Assembly (NCBI GenBank): GCA_000442125.1
Contig: KE546979.1
Span: 1,240,001 to 1,304,000 of the forward strand
DNA length: 64,000 bases
Origin: Opeltia flavorubescens
Taxonomy: Eukaryota > Ascomycota > Lecanoromycetes > Teloschistales > Teloschistaceae
Direction of reading: 5' to 3'
Both the position numbers and the translations under genes were made by a program. Position 1 is the stretch's first letter, and each line of letters begins with the position of its first letter. Under the pieces are notes generated by a model. That model worked only from the letters and a program-made list of their open reading frames with translations, ran no database searches and was not told where the DNA came from. Positions 22,561 through 34,013 of the stretch are shown here, piece after piece.

Positions 22561-23784
22561 TTTTGGGGGGAAAGAGCGTGTGGGTCATTTGTGGTGGAGT
22601 GGTTGAAGAGTTGTATATAGAGAGCGGAATTCTTCTTGCTGGCACCGTTTTGGACATGATTTGGAACAGTAGCCAATGAAATAGTATCAAGTGGGTTCAG
22701 GTTATCTGGTGAACTGCTCTGCGTCGATGGTGGTCTCCTGCCCAGGCGCCTGTGATGGGATCCATTCTAGTCCACAGACGATTTCGATTACCGATGAGCT
22801 TGCTGAGAAAGGAAAATATTCATTTCACGACCCTCTCTTGTTCTGCCCCAGTATCTCCCCTGTTCCTATATTTGCCCTGCATTCCTGAAGAATAGAGATG
22901 GCGATTTGGCTATGATTATACTGGTATGTTCCTGCTTCCTTGGAAATGTCTCTCCAGCGGACAAGAGTGCCTGCGTTAATGTATACGCAAGCATTGATAC
23001 CCCAGAGCTTGATACACTGCAAAGCATCTCCAGCGGATCTTAAAGATCGTATTATTGAGCTATGACGGTTCACAGCTCCTTCGATACAGGCCCGAGGTTA
23101 ACCCGTCCTCCATTCCCCTTTACATAATTCCTGCCCAAACATATTCGATCCCTTGGCGGACACTTCGGCTGATTCTGCATTGAAAGCACGGTTCTGGTAT
23201 ATCGATACCACGGTTCACGTAGAGAGGGAATGTGGTTTAATGACTGAGATGACGAAAGGGTTCTACGATGTTTGGAGGATGTGCTGTTGATTGGTCATTA
23301 GGTATGACTTTATGAGCCCTGTTAGTGTGATAGAGGCTATGTTTCTCTATACGGCTGTAAAAGGTGCGTTGGGGAATGGTAAAGGGAAAACTGCTTCTTG
23401 GTTAAGGGTTTTTGATGAAAATACTTTCTCTACATATATGTGCGAAAGGAAGAGGAGAAAACTTCATTTTCATGGGTGAATGCAAGGGAAGGGAGATTCG
23501 AGGGGTTCTGGAGGTGGGGAAAGTAGCTAAGCGTTGCTTGGCAGCATTGCGAGAAGGTTATCGTGTAGGAATTGCTCGATGGGCTTGAACTAGTCTCTTA
23601 AAGTCTCGGTAAGAGATAGATGGGCTTCTAAATGTGGTCTTGTATGGCCGAGTTGGAAAATATGGGCATCATGGAATGTAGCTGGGGGGGTTTTCTCAGA
23701 AGGGAATGGCATATTGGAAACAGGCACTACCGGTAATCGTTGTTGGAAGAAAGAAAGAGGCGGTCAGATGTGGTTGGTATTCAT
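22561..23784. other. Intergenic with a possible gene remnant
   Basis: Between about 23100 and 23290 the plus strand reads NIFDPLADTSADSALKA and then FWYIDTTVHVERECGL up to a stop, without a start or upstream exons. This may be a relic. Nothing else is supported. Confidence 0.3.
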
Positions 23785-24678
23785 CTACCACCAAGATCCG
23801 ACACCTCTGTCTCCCGATTCTATATTCGGGTCAGTTTCGTTGGGCCCTCCCATATTTTGGCCTAGGAAGTCGCGACTCGTGAGACGGTGGGATTGATCGT
23901 ACGGCCCTCCATCCAGCGCAGGGTGGTGTGCTAGATCATCTAAGCTTGATTTCATTTCTTTATTGAGCTGGGCCTGCTCGGCTAGCTGAGCTTGTAGGAT
24001 TTTCAGTGTCGCGTCGGTGGCTTGCTTGAAGGCGTCGAAGTTCTTTGTCAGTGCCTTTAGTGTAACGTGGTTTTCGAAGGCCGTTGGTTGCTTTGCTTGG
24101 AGTCGAGGTGATTTCAGAGGGTCTTCATTGTTCTCGTTATACTTCGAGCGTCCATCATGTTCGTCATGTAGTTTGGAGGACACAGCTTCGGTTATTGTCG
24201 CTTCGTTGATCTGGCAAGTGACGGGTAATAGATCTTTTGACTTGATGGAGACCGTCTGGTTGGGCGTTACGGTTTTGGTAGTTCTGAGCGAGAAGCTGGC
24301 ATTTCCAGACTGTGAACCTGAAGATGTTGATTTTGGTGTGAGTATCTGATTGGATCGTCAGCAATATGGAATTTAATACATCGGGGAAGGCTTTACTGTG
24401 AGCTCGGAAGTATTGTTCTTGAGCTTTTCTTTCTTTAATTGGACAATCTTTGTTATGAGATTGTGGTTTTCCTCCATCATTACTTTGATTATGGCCGCTT
24501 GAGATTTGATTATAGCTGCTTGAGACTCGATCGTCGCTGCTTGAGATTGGACCATGGCTTTTTGAGATTCTATCATAGCTGCTTGAGATTGCAACATGGT
24601 GGTTTGAGAGTTCATCATTGCTAGGGAATCTGTGAGATCTGCTGCTTGCGATGGTACAGAAGTAATTGGGAGTATCAT
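23785..24678 (-). CDS. FKQ coiled-coil protein, copy A
   Basis: This 280-residue protein is encoded by two exons, 24678-24397 and 24345-23785, joined by a 51-nt GT-AG intron. Exon 1 carries a near-perfect heptad array of the type SQAAxIx (SQAAMIESQKAMVQSQ and onward), then VMMEENHNLITKIVQLKKEKLKN, a strong coiled coil. Exon 2 is Ser/Thr-rich at first and then has NFDAFKQATDATLKILQAQL, followed by a polar tail. The unit NFDAFKQ and the SQAA array recur in copy B immediately downstream (25623-27378), so the two are tandem duplicates. No enzymatic domain is seen. Function is unknown; self-association is likely. Confidence 0.68.
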
Positions 24679-25622
24679 TCGTCACAGACGAAGTTGAAGT
24701 ACAGGAAAAATTCTGCTGCCTTGCAGTGGAGGATGATGGGAATAACAAACAAGGCGTCTAAGAGTGGTGATGAAGGGAGACACTAAGCTCTACTCAGAAA
24801 TTGTTGACTCTTCCCAGTATTGCATCATTAATCTCTATATCAACACTTATTCACCACAAATTGATGGCATAGACTTTCCCTCATCTCGCAGAGATGGGAA
24901 GTTTCGGCTCAATTCACATGCTCAAGGATATCGATTGCGTGACGATGGTAAAGCCGTGGCTGTTGGTTCAATCCAGTGTTCCATCTTGCCTGGCCATTCG
25001 GTAGACTTAGTAATGTGAAGATGGGCAGACCGGCATTACGGTAATGATGAGAGGATGTAGTTATTGCTGTTAAGGGCAGGGTATGAGGAATTCTGCGTTT
25101 GTTAAAAAGCTATAGACACGAAGGAGCTTGAGGAGCTTGTGTTGGTTCTTTGGTCTTGACGGTAAATCGATAGAGTGAGGGGGACGAAGTATAGGTCCCT
25201 TGCACATGAGATGCTATAAAATACATAGAGAAAGGTTGTCCCGGGAATGATGTTTCCTGAACGACATTTATTCACGTCCGAAGGCATTCTACTCGCATTG
25301 CAGATTGAGAAGCTAAGTCTGATTCATACATGGCAGCGATGCACGAGTGGACTTTTCAAGCAGGTTTGGCCAAAGGGAAACTGTGAGGTTGGAAGGATTA
25401 CGGAGGAAAGGTAGTGATACACAGTGATTCACCAGGGGAAACGAGAGAATTACCAGTCAATCTTTTGTTTTTGCTGATCTACCAAAATGGTTCAAATCCT
25501 GAGTGATGAATCCCGCCTCTGCAGATAACAACCCGCTTCGTCTGATGGGCTTGATGTGAGTTGCCTTCCATCCATCCAATGCAAACCATCTATTTCCAGC
25601 AAGTGGAATCGAGGTATCCACA
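24679..25622. other. Intergenic between FKQ copies
   Basis: Only short frames with no coding appearance are seen here. Confidence 0.4.
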
Positions 25623-27378
25623 TCATGCGTCGGCATTTGATTCCGTATGATCATGATCCTTGCCGGCTTCTTGCGCTGGTGAGGCTCCGTTTCGTTTCTC
25701 ATACTGAGCACGTAGATAAGCCAGCATCTTAGCGTTGCGACGAGCACGACGAGTCTCAGGGTCTTCTTGCTTTCGCTGACGATACTCCTCCAATAACGCA
25801 TCGACACGTTCCTTCTCCGAGGATTGCGTTTGCCCTTGAGTCGCTGATCCACGACCTGGTTCTGAGGGCTCATCACGGTGAGCCGAGACTTCCTGTGCAA
25901 GCTGAGAGGTTTGCTCCTGAAGCTTTGTCGCAGGAGGAAGATTAGGAGTAGTCTGCCCCGGGGACTGAGCGTAAGACCGGTAGGACACTGGTAACATAGG
26001 GCCCTTCGTTGTAACGACATGAACGCCGGGACAGGCTGCGATGTTTGCGGGAGGCAGCGGTACTTGAGGCGGTGGTGCACGAGAGGACACCACTTGAGAT
26101 GTTGGTCTAGGAGGATAGTAAGAGATTGTCTGCACAGGGGACTGGAAATATGTTGAGTACGACGCTGGTAGCATTGAACTCTCAACTGTTGTGACTGGGG
26201 TACCACCGTGTGTTGAAACGGCTCCTGCAGACAGCGGCACTTCGGAGAAAGCTCCTGCAAATATCGGCACCTGAGGCGACAGTGCCGGCACTGGTGAGGA
26301 TTCTTTTGCTATATCATCCTGAGGTAGAGGTCCAGCAGCATGATTGGACGCAGTCTCCGAGGGTTGAACATTGGTTTGAGAGACCGGCGGTCGCGACTGT
26401 GCAAACAGGTCAAGTGCCTCCTGCAATGGAAGGAACGGGCCTTGACCGTTGACTTGAGCCGTAACGGTTAAGTTGCTCTTTGTTACATGGGAGCATGGTG
26501 GTGGTACTCCAGCTGGCAGACACGGTGGTTGAGGAAACTTTGCAATGTGCTGGATCTGTTGAGCAAGCTGGGACTTTAGTGTTTGAATGGACACTTCGGT
26601 GGACTGCTTGAAGGCGTCAAAGTCGTCTCTCAATGTCTGTTGTGTTGCTTCAGACGCTTGCTTGAAGGCGTTGAATTCTTCTTGAACTGCGTATGGCCCC
26701 ATTGGGGGTGGTGCGCCCATACGATTCATCATCTCTTCCAAAGCCTTGGTTTGCTTTGCTTCAGGGCTCAACGTCTCTGCGACGCGTTTGCCGTTGTTTT
26801 TGGTATCACTCGAGCTAGAGCTACAATCATTCAGTGGGTAGGATGGCGCTGCTTCGTAGGCTGCGGATTCAAGTGTCTCGCCAGTGACTGTGGCTGGGCT
26901 TGGTGACTCTTCGGGGCCAGAGACCTCGGCATTTCGTTTGCCTTCAATTTTTGAATTGGCTTGGGTTATTTCAGAGACTATGGCTTCGAGTGTTTGCTCC
27001 TTGGTGACTGTTGCTTGGCTTGGTGACTCTGTAGGACGACGAGATCCCGATGCTGCAAGGTCACCAGCCTTGTTCAAGCCCGCGAGAGCGTTGAACCGTG
27101 ATTGCCAGGACAATTGATTTGGTGCAGGGAACTACATGAAGTATTAGTTTATCATAGAACTCTGATGTATTAGAGGGAGTTCTAGTTGCCGTAGAACTGG
27201 GATCACCATTCTTGAGTTTTTCATCATGAAGCTTGGTGATCTTTGCTTTGAGACGCTCGACTTCTTCCGCTGTGGATTTGATCATGGTAGCTTGTGACGT
27301 GATGACGGCAGCTTGAGATTGTATCACAGCCGAAGACTCCATTTCATACGAAGGAGTAGTAGTCTTAGAGACTCGCAT
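25623..27378 (-). CDS. FKQ coiled-coil protein, copy B
   Basis: This is the larger paralogue of copy A. An N-terminal exon starting at ATG 27378 has the same SQAAVITSQATMIKS array and EEVERLKAKITKLHDEKLKN. A second exon, from about 27130 to the stop at 25623, has Ser/Thr/Pro-rich linkers, two FKQ units in tandem (EEFNAFKQASEATQQTL and DDFDAFKQSTEVSIQTL), a long Pro/Val/Ser-rich region and a basic coiled C-terminus (RRARRNAKMLAYLRAQYEKR). The exon join lies between about 27115 and 27240; the best donor and acceptor pairs I see do not keep phase, so the boundary is unresolved. A second long frame at 25457-26260 is a shadow. Likely a structural or scaffold protein of unknown role. Confidence 0.62.
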
Positions 27379-27906
27379 GATAAAATTCGTGGGATTGGAT
27401 GTAGAAGAGGTTGAAAGTTCTCATGGAGGAAAGAAATCATGGGGATATTTAAGGATTGCGAGGATCTGTTGATGCTAGTACCTACCTGATGACCCTGGCC
27501 TTGGCCTAGAAAATGTTGGTATTTCATGTTGATGACTGAATTATTTGGCTATTACCTATTCACTAGAATGTGATGGAAGATACTCCCTTCACCACGCAAA
27601 CATCGGAAAGCTTGTTGACGTCAATGTCCGAGCCATCCGTGACCTATCCAGACTTGTTCCATGCTCAAGGATACTGCTTGCGTAACAAAGCACCAGGCAT
27701 TGTGTACTGAGGCACCGTTTCTTTTGAAATCTTTGAAGTGTATCCTTCAGAAAGTCAGCCATCGTATTTATTTCTCAACTTACTGATCGAAGACGTCGGT
27801 TGCATCGTCATTTGATTGAGATTTTACCTGCTTCTAAAATTGTCCAGTCAGAGGCAGACAGAATCAAAAGCTCATCTTATCCCAGCTAGTCTGATCTATT
27901 ACCTAA
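27379..27906. other. Intergenic, divergent promoters
   Basis: It separates copy B (left, minus) from the 2EXR-like gene (right, plus). No feature was found. Confidence 0.45.
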
Positions 27907-29055
27907 ATGGCTTTACAGCCAGCCCAAATATCACGCTTCCTTACTCTACCACCAGAGATACGCAATGAGATCTTGAAACTGGCGTTAGTGCATGACATCC
28001 CCTTGGATCTTTGGCCCCATCGCTTTGTCGAAGAGTCTCCAGCGGTTATGGTAGACCCTCCAGTCACGTGTGAAGAGGCCTATGTCTGTTACACTACTGA
28101 TCATCGATTGGGCGAGGGCAAGGGTGCTCGGGAGAGACTTGGACCGTCAAAAGATACGAACTTGACAAGCGACATCATCTCTCCCTATTTAGAGAGATCC
28201 AAGATCTTCTTCACAGAGTATTGGTACAACAATAGTAGCCCAGGAGAAGACTTCGAGCTGACAGGGGTTTATCCTTTTGGTTGGTACATACGAGATCAGC
28301 ACGATCTCTCTTTTATCCGAAAGGGTTTAGCTGGTGGACTTCTAAGCACTTGCCGCCAACTCAGGACCGAAGCTCTCCCTGTTTTTTATGGCGGAAATCG
28401 TTTCATCTTCTCTGGTATGGGTGGCTGGCAAGGCTTATTACGCTTCTTCCTCACGATTGGAGCACAAGCTCGCAGATCTATTCGCCAGATTGGGGTATGC
28501 GCTCCTCTTGGAATCGAATGGATGCCCATATGGGGGATAGAGCACAATCTTGATGGTCGGTCGAAGAACAAGCCAAAACTGCGGATGGTGAAGGTGCCGG
28601 CCGAGGGTCCTGGGGAGCGCGAATCAGTACGGAAGGTCTGCGAGATCATGCTGAAAGACAACGCTGTTCAAACACTACGCCTCATCATACCTCACGATTG
28701 CGGAATCAGAAATTACCTGCCCCGTCCCTACTACGGTGGTATCAGAGCTCTGAGAGATACGCACGAGCTCCTCCAGAACTTGACTTTGCGTGATGTTTGG
28801 CTCGATGTTTATGAAGATGGTGAATTAGGGCTTCCAAAATTGTTTAAACGCATCGACAACTTCGAGTGGAGCCTATGCGGTCTACCAGGCAGCGTTGTCA
28901 ATGACACTGATGAGCGCAGGGGAGCCGGGAGTCAACGGAGTCAATTTATAAGACACCATCAGAAGTATGGATATCTTGATGGTGTTCGTGAGCTCTTCGA
29001 AGCTGCGTCGGAGGAGACTGTCATGGGTTCGATCGGAGTGATGGATAAGGTTTGA
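27907..29055 (+). CDS. 2EXR/F-box-like fungal protein
   Basis: This single-exon protein of 382 residues opens with the degenerate F-box-like motif FLTLPPEIRNEILKLAL and, about 150 residues on, has the diagnostic LLSTCRQLRTEALPVFYGGN block. That combination defines a very large ascomycete family (2EXR/DUF7730-like) whose role is mostly unknown; some members may recruit substrates to SCF-type ligases. The C-terminal half has alternating strand and helix segments (VQTLRLIIPHDC, LLQNLTLRDVWLDVYEDGE). Such genes are common in expanded, variable parts of fungal genomes. The start is the first ATG of the frame and fits the family. Confidence 0.8.
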   Translation: MALQPAQISRFLTLPPEIRNEILKLALVHDIPLDLWPHRFVEESPAVMVDPPVTCEEAYVCYTTDHRLGEGKGARERLGPSKDTNLTSDIISPYLERSKIFFTEYWYNNSSPGEDFELTGVYPFGWYIRDQHDLSFIRKGLAGGLLSTCRQLRTEALPVFYGGNRFIFSGMGGWQGLLRFFLTIGAQARRSIRQIGVCAPLGIEWMPIWGIEHNLDGRSKNKPKLRMVKVPAEGPGERESVRKVCEIMLKDNAVQTLRLIIPHDCGIRNYLPRPYYGGIRALRDTHELLQNLTLRDVWLDVYEDGELGLPKLFKRIDNFEWSLCGLPGSVVNDTDERRGAGSQRSQFIRHHQKYGYLDGVRELFEAASEETVMGSIGVMDKV

Positions 29056-30204
29056 TAGGAGATATGAGATACCACCACGATTGGCCCTCCTCGTTTGTAT
29101 TTGAGATCCGAATTAGTAGTATCGCTGGAGCAAAAAATGAACGTCATTTTCATGACATTTTATACATAGTCACTGAACCTATTATGAAGCTCCCTGTGTT
29201 CATCCTTGACATAAGCGTAGTTCATAGATTGTAGGTCTAAAATTTAGTCTACATTGAAGAACCCAAGATGATAGAGGCGTTCTCATTATCCCAACAGAGT
29301 ATATTGTGTCATACTGTGCTTATATCATTTTTTCGGCTCCCTCCAGCAGCCCCTCTTTGCCGTGCTTCAATTCAGATCATCAATATCTTCAAGAGTGACA
29401 TTTGCAATATCAATCAAATTTCACAGGCATACTATGTGATTAGCATACTCGTTCTGCTGGCGTTGATACGCCTAGACGCGAGGAGTCACGCAAGAGCTGC
29501 CGACGAAGAGAAATGTGGGATCTATCTCCAAACCGACTGAATGCACCGGAAAGACGCAAATATCTAATGTCGTTCGATCAATAGTGGCAGATTGACTCGA
29601 CACGATGATTATAGAGCGGCGAATTTGATGGTGACCTTGGAGGAGATTATGTTGCAACCTAAGACCGATACCCAAAGCATCATCTTCCTCAAACTTACAA
29701 CTCGGGCGCCAGACGAATACGACAGCAAAGAGGCAATGAAGGTCATAGCTTTCGTTGTGTACAGTGCTTTTGTTCCAAATTGATCTGCTACCTATGGACT
29801 GTTGCGCTATTGACTCGAGAAACATCTAAGCTATCCATCTAAAGTGATACTTCCCAGGGATTCTAATCTTGCTCAAGCCTTTGAGTGTAACACTCATGTA
29901 ATCTCGCATTCATACCATCCTAGCCCTCAACTGACCGTCCGATATCTTGCCGTTCCATGTGTATGACTCATGAGTGGGTACGTGTGTACGGAAGAGCTCA
30001 TCTCCTCTCCGGGTACCAAGTTGAGCGGCAGATTCTTCCACAGCGAACTGCCTGTATGTTGTACCTCTCCCTAGCAGCCTTCGTGACCTGAAGGATATGT
30101 TTTCGTGGTAAAGGACTGGAAGCCCACGCTTTTTCCCTTGGTGCACGCAGTCACATTGTGGGCAATACTTCATGCCGTGAAGCCAGGGGTTTACTACCAT
30201 CAGC
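29056..30204. other. Intergenic, AT-rich
   Basis: Short frames at 29592-29783 (plus) and 29910-30266 (minus, with WLHGMKYCPQCDCVHQGKK) are not supported by splice signals or homology within the window. No confident gene. Confidence 0.35.
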
Positions 30205-30258
30205 TCCTCACTCTCTTTCCCTCCTTCCCTCCTTCCCTCCTTCCCTCTTGCTTCTCCC
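30205..30258. repeat. CCCTCCTT microsatellite
   Basis: About four tandem copies of an 8-nt pyrimidine unit (CCTTCCCT) lie next to upstream-module copy 1. Confidence 0.8.
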
Positions 30259-30345
30259 TTCCTCATGGAACCGAGAAATAAAAAGAAGAATTAAAGAGTT
30301 GTGATTTTTGTTTGAACTCGGGAATTTCCACGCAGTCCGAGTGCC

Positions 30346-30530
30346 ACCATGCAGCTTTCCGAAGAAAGTGCAATAGGCAACTCATTACGATCATCCAGCC
30401 GTGAAAGCAGCTTTCAGAAAGGAAGATTTTCTGTTCGTAAATACCCTCACATCTCCGGGAGGAAATGGGAGGATGGCATGAAGGGAGAAAACCTTGAGGG
30501 AAAAAAAGAAAAAGAAGAAGAGGATTGTGA
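30346..30530 (-). repeat. Helicase-type upstream module, copy 1 (no gene attached)
   Basis: Read on the minus strand this resembles the region just upstream of the helicase gene. It has a C/T-rich block with CCCTCAAGG, a GGAGATGTGAGGGTAT block, AAAATCTTCC and then CTTTCTTCGGAAAGCTGCA. The same blocks in the same order occur at 43287-43470 and 47949-48120. No helicase-family gene follows it. Confidence 0.65.
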
Positions 30531-31848
30531 AAAGGTTGTCAAGTATCATTATAGACGCGTACCGCCGCGCTTGTCACTAGCGCTGAGGACCCGTAAATAA
30601 CAACCTCGCTACAGCCCTCCAACTTCTTCCTTTTCTTCTTCACGCTGCTTGGGTCTCCCAGAGCGTTTTAAAAAATGCCCCAGTATGTTGAGATATGGTA
30701 GCGCCATTTTCAGGGTATTTCGGTATCATGGATCTGGTAGCGCCGCATTCGCTATGCTGGGGCTTCGTTAAGGACGCAACGCGTTCGAATTTTTCCCAAC
30801 AAAATCCATTCGAACGTCCATTTCGGATTGGGTGAGGGAACCTCAGATTGAAGCTTGGTTCCAAAACGTGATCGGTTTACTGGTGACACAGCTGCTAGTA
30901 AGACGGTCGTGTTGAACCTACATTCCCTAAGTAGATACAAAACCTGTGCATGTAGATTGATTCTTGGTTCATTAGGTCAGTGGATAAGTTGCAGTGATCA
31001 AGTAGTAGAACTCTCGCACCTATGTCTACATTCTTACTGTATAAACCGCATCGAGTCAATAGGACGGACGAGTCATGTTCCTACCAGTAGTCTCTTTGAC
31101 CGCAGGTGTTACCTCAACATACGATATCTTCCTAAAAGGACCTCGTATGTCCTTCTGATAAGGGGTGACACGTTGACGATGTATGATTATCAGACAGGCG
31201 ACGAGTTCTCCACCCCTACAGTAGTAGCCTTGAAAGCCTATACTCCGCTTATTGCTGCCATTCTTGAAAATGAGACAACGAATGAATAACTCTCCAAAGG
31301 GAACGACTCAAGGTGAAGAAGTATAGGGTGAAAGATGTGTCTGTAAGCGCAATTCTTCAGCCAGTTCGAGGACTGACCATAGGCTCTTGGGTCGTTCAGT
31401 CTTCACTTATGATATTCGCCGCTGGTGATCACATCCCTTGCAAGGACAGAGCACAACTAGCAGTTGCATGTACTCATTTTCTTAGCACATAAATGGATGG
31501 CATGACAATACCCTTTTGATCTTTCACCCCGTTCGATGCTATGACATGGAAAATTTTAGCCGAAAAGTAGTTCTGCCATATATGACTCTTTACCCTCAAA
31601 GCTTGGCATTCTTGGGATTGGCTTCTTCCACCTCTCCAACGTCTCCATCTATTCGATCGACCAGCAGATGTGTAATTTTGCGGTCACAAGTTAGTCCTGG
31701 CTGTCCTTCTTTATCTCACGTTCCTCTCCCTTTCTTCTTACTCACTACCGAGCTTTTCTTTGGCTCTGTCAAAGAACGTCTTGATTTAGACCACAACGCC
31801 CAGTGGGCGTGTGGATAGACACTCATCGTAAAAGACCTCAACTTTTTT
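30531..31848. other. Intergenic
   Basis: A 144-codon plus frame at 30855-31289 exists but its N-terminal two thirds look non-coding. I support no gene. Confidence 0.35.
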
Positions 31849-33622
31849 TTGAGCATGTTTCAGCGAAGCGACGGCGGATGTCAGAACTCACAACTCATTC
31901 GACTGAATGAAGACAGTGGTGAAATGATCGAGATAAGTGATTCTTCCGAGGCTGATTCAGAAGATTCCGATCGAGAAGAAATTGCGTTCGAGACCCAGGA
32001 CTTGGAATTGCCTGCTGCTGTACAGGCATTAAAGATGGCACAAAACAGCACTAGAGATGAAACCTGACCAGCACATCATCGGTAATCGATACGCTCATTT
32101 CCGACGCCATCTACACGCGCTGGCTGGTACAGGTAACTTCGAGAAGGACGCATGTTTCGACTGTCGTTCATAGCTTCGACTTGAGAGAATCTTCGACGAC
32201 GACCCAAAGACCGATGTCTTTGCATGTACAATAGTCTTATCTACTTGGTTACTGGTCCGCAAGAAACGCACACAAAGAGCACTGCTGGCGGACGATGAAT
32301 ACCTCCACCAACGCTGGTCTGCGGACTTCCTGTCGGCCACCAAAATCTACCACGACCAGATCGAAGCTGTGGACACTAGCTACCTCGCCTTCGCGGTCAA
32401 ATACTGGGAACATCGAAGTATCTACCAGAGAAAACGGAGTCGTTGGGTACGTGATAGGTGGCTCAAGAGCATCACTGCGGATAATTCCGATATACCATGT
32501 TTAAGGAACGGGCAGGCATCCGAGTGTTTGAAGATTCTGGAGGAACATCATATGGAGGGACTGATTGAGATTCCAGTTCATCGGGGGGTCCGAGTCGAAA
32601 GTGTCCGGTATGCAAGACATGCCGAACATCGTGGCCTACAGATGGATCGTGGCCATGACGGCGTCTATTGAATCGGATTTGCTGCGGGCCATCATCGAGG
32701 GCTAAGTAGAGCGAATGGCGAGATTACTAGGTACGTCACTTTCTATGCAACTTTCTGCCATGATAAATGATCAAGATCCGCCCCCTTCAATATACCAGAA
32801 CGCTCTCTTTGACCACGAAGGCATTTCTTCCACTTCTTTTCACTGGCGTGATGTTTGCCGTGTCATGAAACGCTACGTGGGCTCCACGAACGAAGGTGAC
32901 GACCTTGCCGTGGAAATCGATCAGATACTCAATCCGTCCAGCAAGTGGCCTTCACCTAGCACACAGAGGGAGAGGAATTTCCGTCGATACACCGAGGGAG
33001 TCAGACACAGACTGAACGAATGTATCGAACCCTCAATGGAGAGCAAAAAAAGAGCGCAAGACTTTGTCCAACAATTGCTCCCCAGGCTCAACGCAGAGAT
33101 CAGCCGAGGACGTGGGCATGTGCCCCTTGTTGCACCAACTGTGGACTTAAGGTTCAGCAATAACGTTCACCCAAGGTTAAGAGATCATCGCAAAATCACA
33201 GTTGGAACCACCTTATAAACCTTGCCGAAGCTACTTTCGCATACCAATACAAAGGCAGGTTCTACCTCCAACAGCACATCGCTTACAATTGCTGGCGTGA
33301 GGATCAGTCTTGGCTTAGCGGAATTCTCCTAAGTCGACTTGCTCAATGCTACATAACCAATGGCGGAGGTTACAGTCACTACGGAACGGGCTTCTACAAC
33401 GGCAGCTCATGGCCTAAGCGACCTGAAAGAGACTGTGCTAATTTCAGAAGCGATTGGTAGATAATCCCGCTTTCAGGGAGCGGACGAAAGCTGTGGGTGA
33501 GCGTTACTCTTGAGAAGAAGAGAAGGGAGGAGGATTCGGACCGCCAAATCAAACATGTGGAGGCGCTTTCGGCGGTTGTAGCAGCTGCGAAGGGGGTGGA
33601 AATGTTACGACGCGAACAGTAG
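31849..33622 (+). pseudogene. Decayed gene of unknown family
   Basis: Protein-like segments follow one another on the plus strand. They are an acidic block (MIEISDSSEADSEDSD), then NRYAHFRRHLHALAGTG, WLLVRKKRTQRALLAD, SYLAFAVKYWEHRSIYQ, VAYRWIVAMTASIESD, DFVQQLLPRLNAEI, YKGRFYLQQHIAYNCW, TNGGGYSHYGTGFYNG and a basic helical end (DRQIKHVEALSAVVAAAKG). They are interrupted by at least two in-frame TAG codons (near 32166 and 33460) and two frame changes, one in a six-G run near 32583 and one near 33175. No introns explain these. It looks like a fairly recently broken host gene. Family not recognised. Confidence 0.55.
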
Positions 33623-34013
33623 CAATGCTACATATCATAATCTTATTTTTGGTCTATTTCACGAGACCTACTCTTGACACCAACTTTTTTGACTTGACAA
33701 GGTTGACCTACCTAGCACAGTGTATTTTATAGACTACAGACTCCCCACATACGAAATTTCGAAGCACGATTGCAAGAGGAAGCTAGATAATGTAAGGGTA
33801 TTGCCGATTTGGTAGTAGATGTATTGATTTCGTTGTTTAAGGCCTTGAAAGTTTTTGCATTGACTGTCTTCCTACATGCATCCTATATGCTTCATCAGAT
33901 GTAACAAAACTAACCCATTATTCAATGTGTTAGTCATGATGAGGAGATACACATATAACAGAGAACTGAGTCCAACTATCTACCTATACCTCATGTCGGT
34001 AGAATCATCTTGT
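33623..34013. other. Intergenic
   Basis: Convergent gap, AT-rich, no feature. Confidence 0.45.

Noticed and set aside
25457-26260. 267-codon minus-strand frame
   Set aside because: It is mostly an alternative-frame shadow of the Pro-rich part of FKQ copy B.
29910-30266. 118-codon minus frame with CPQCDC motif
   Set aside because: The start is microsatellite sequence, and it shows no similarity to the helicase family expected after upstream module copy 1.
30200-30270. Telomere-like or CRISPR-like array
   Set aside because: It is a simple 8-nt pyrimidine microsatellite; no spacers or telomere unit.
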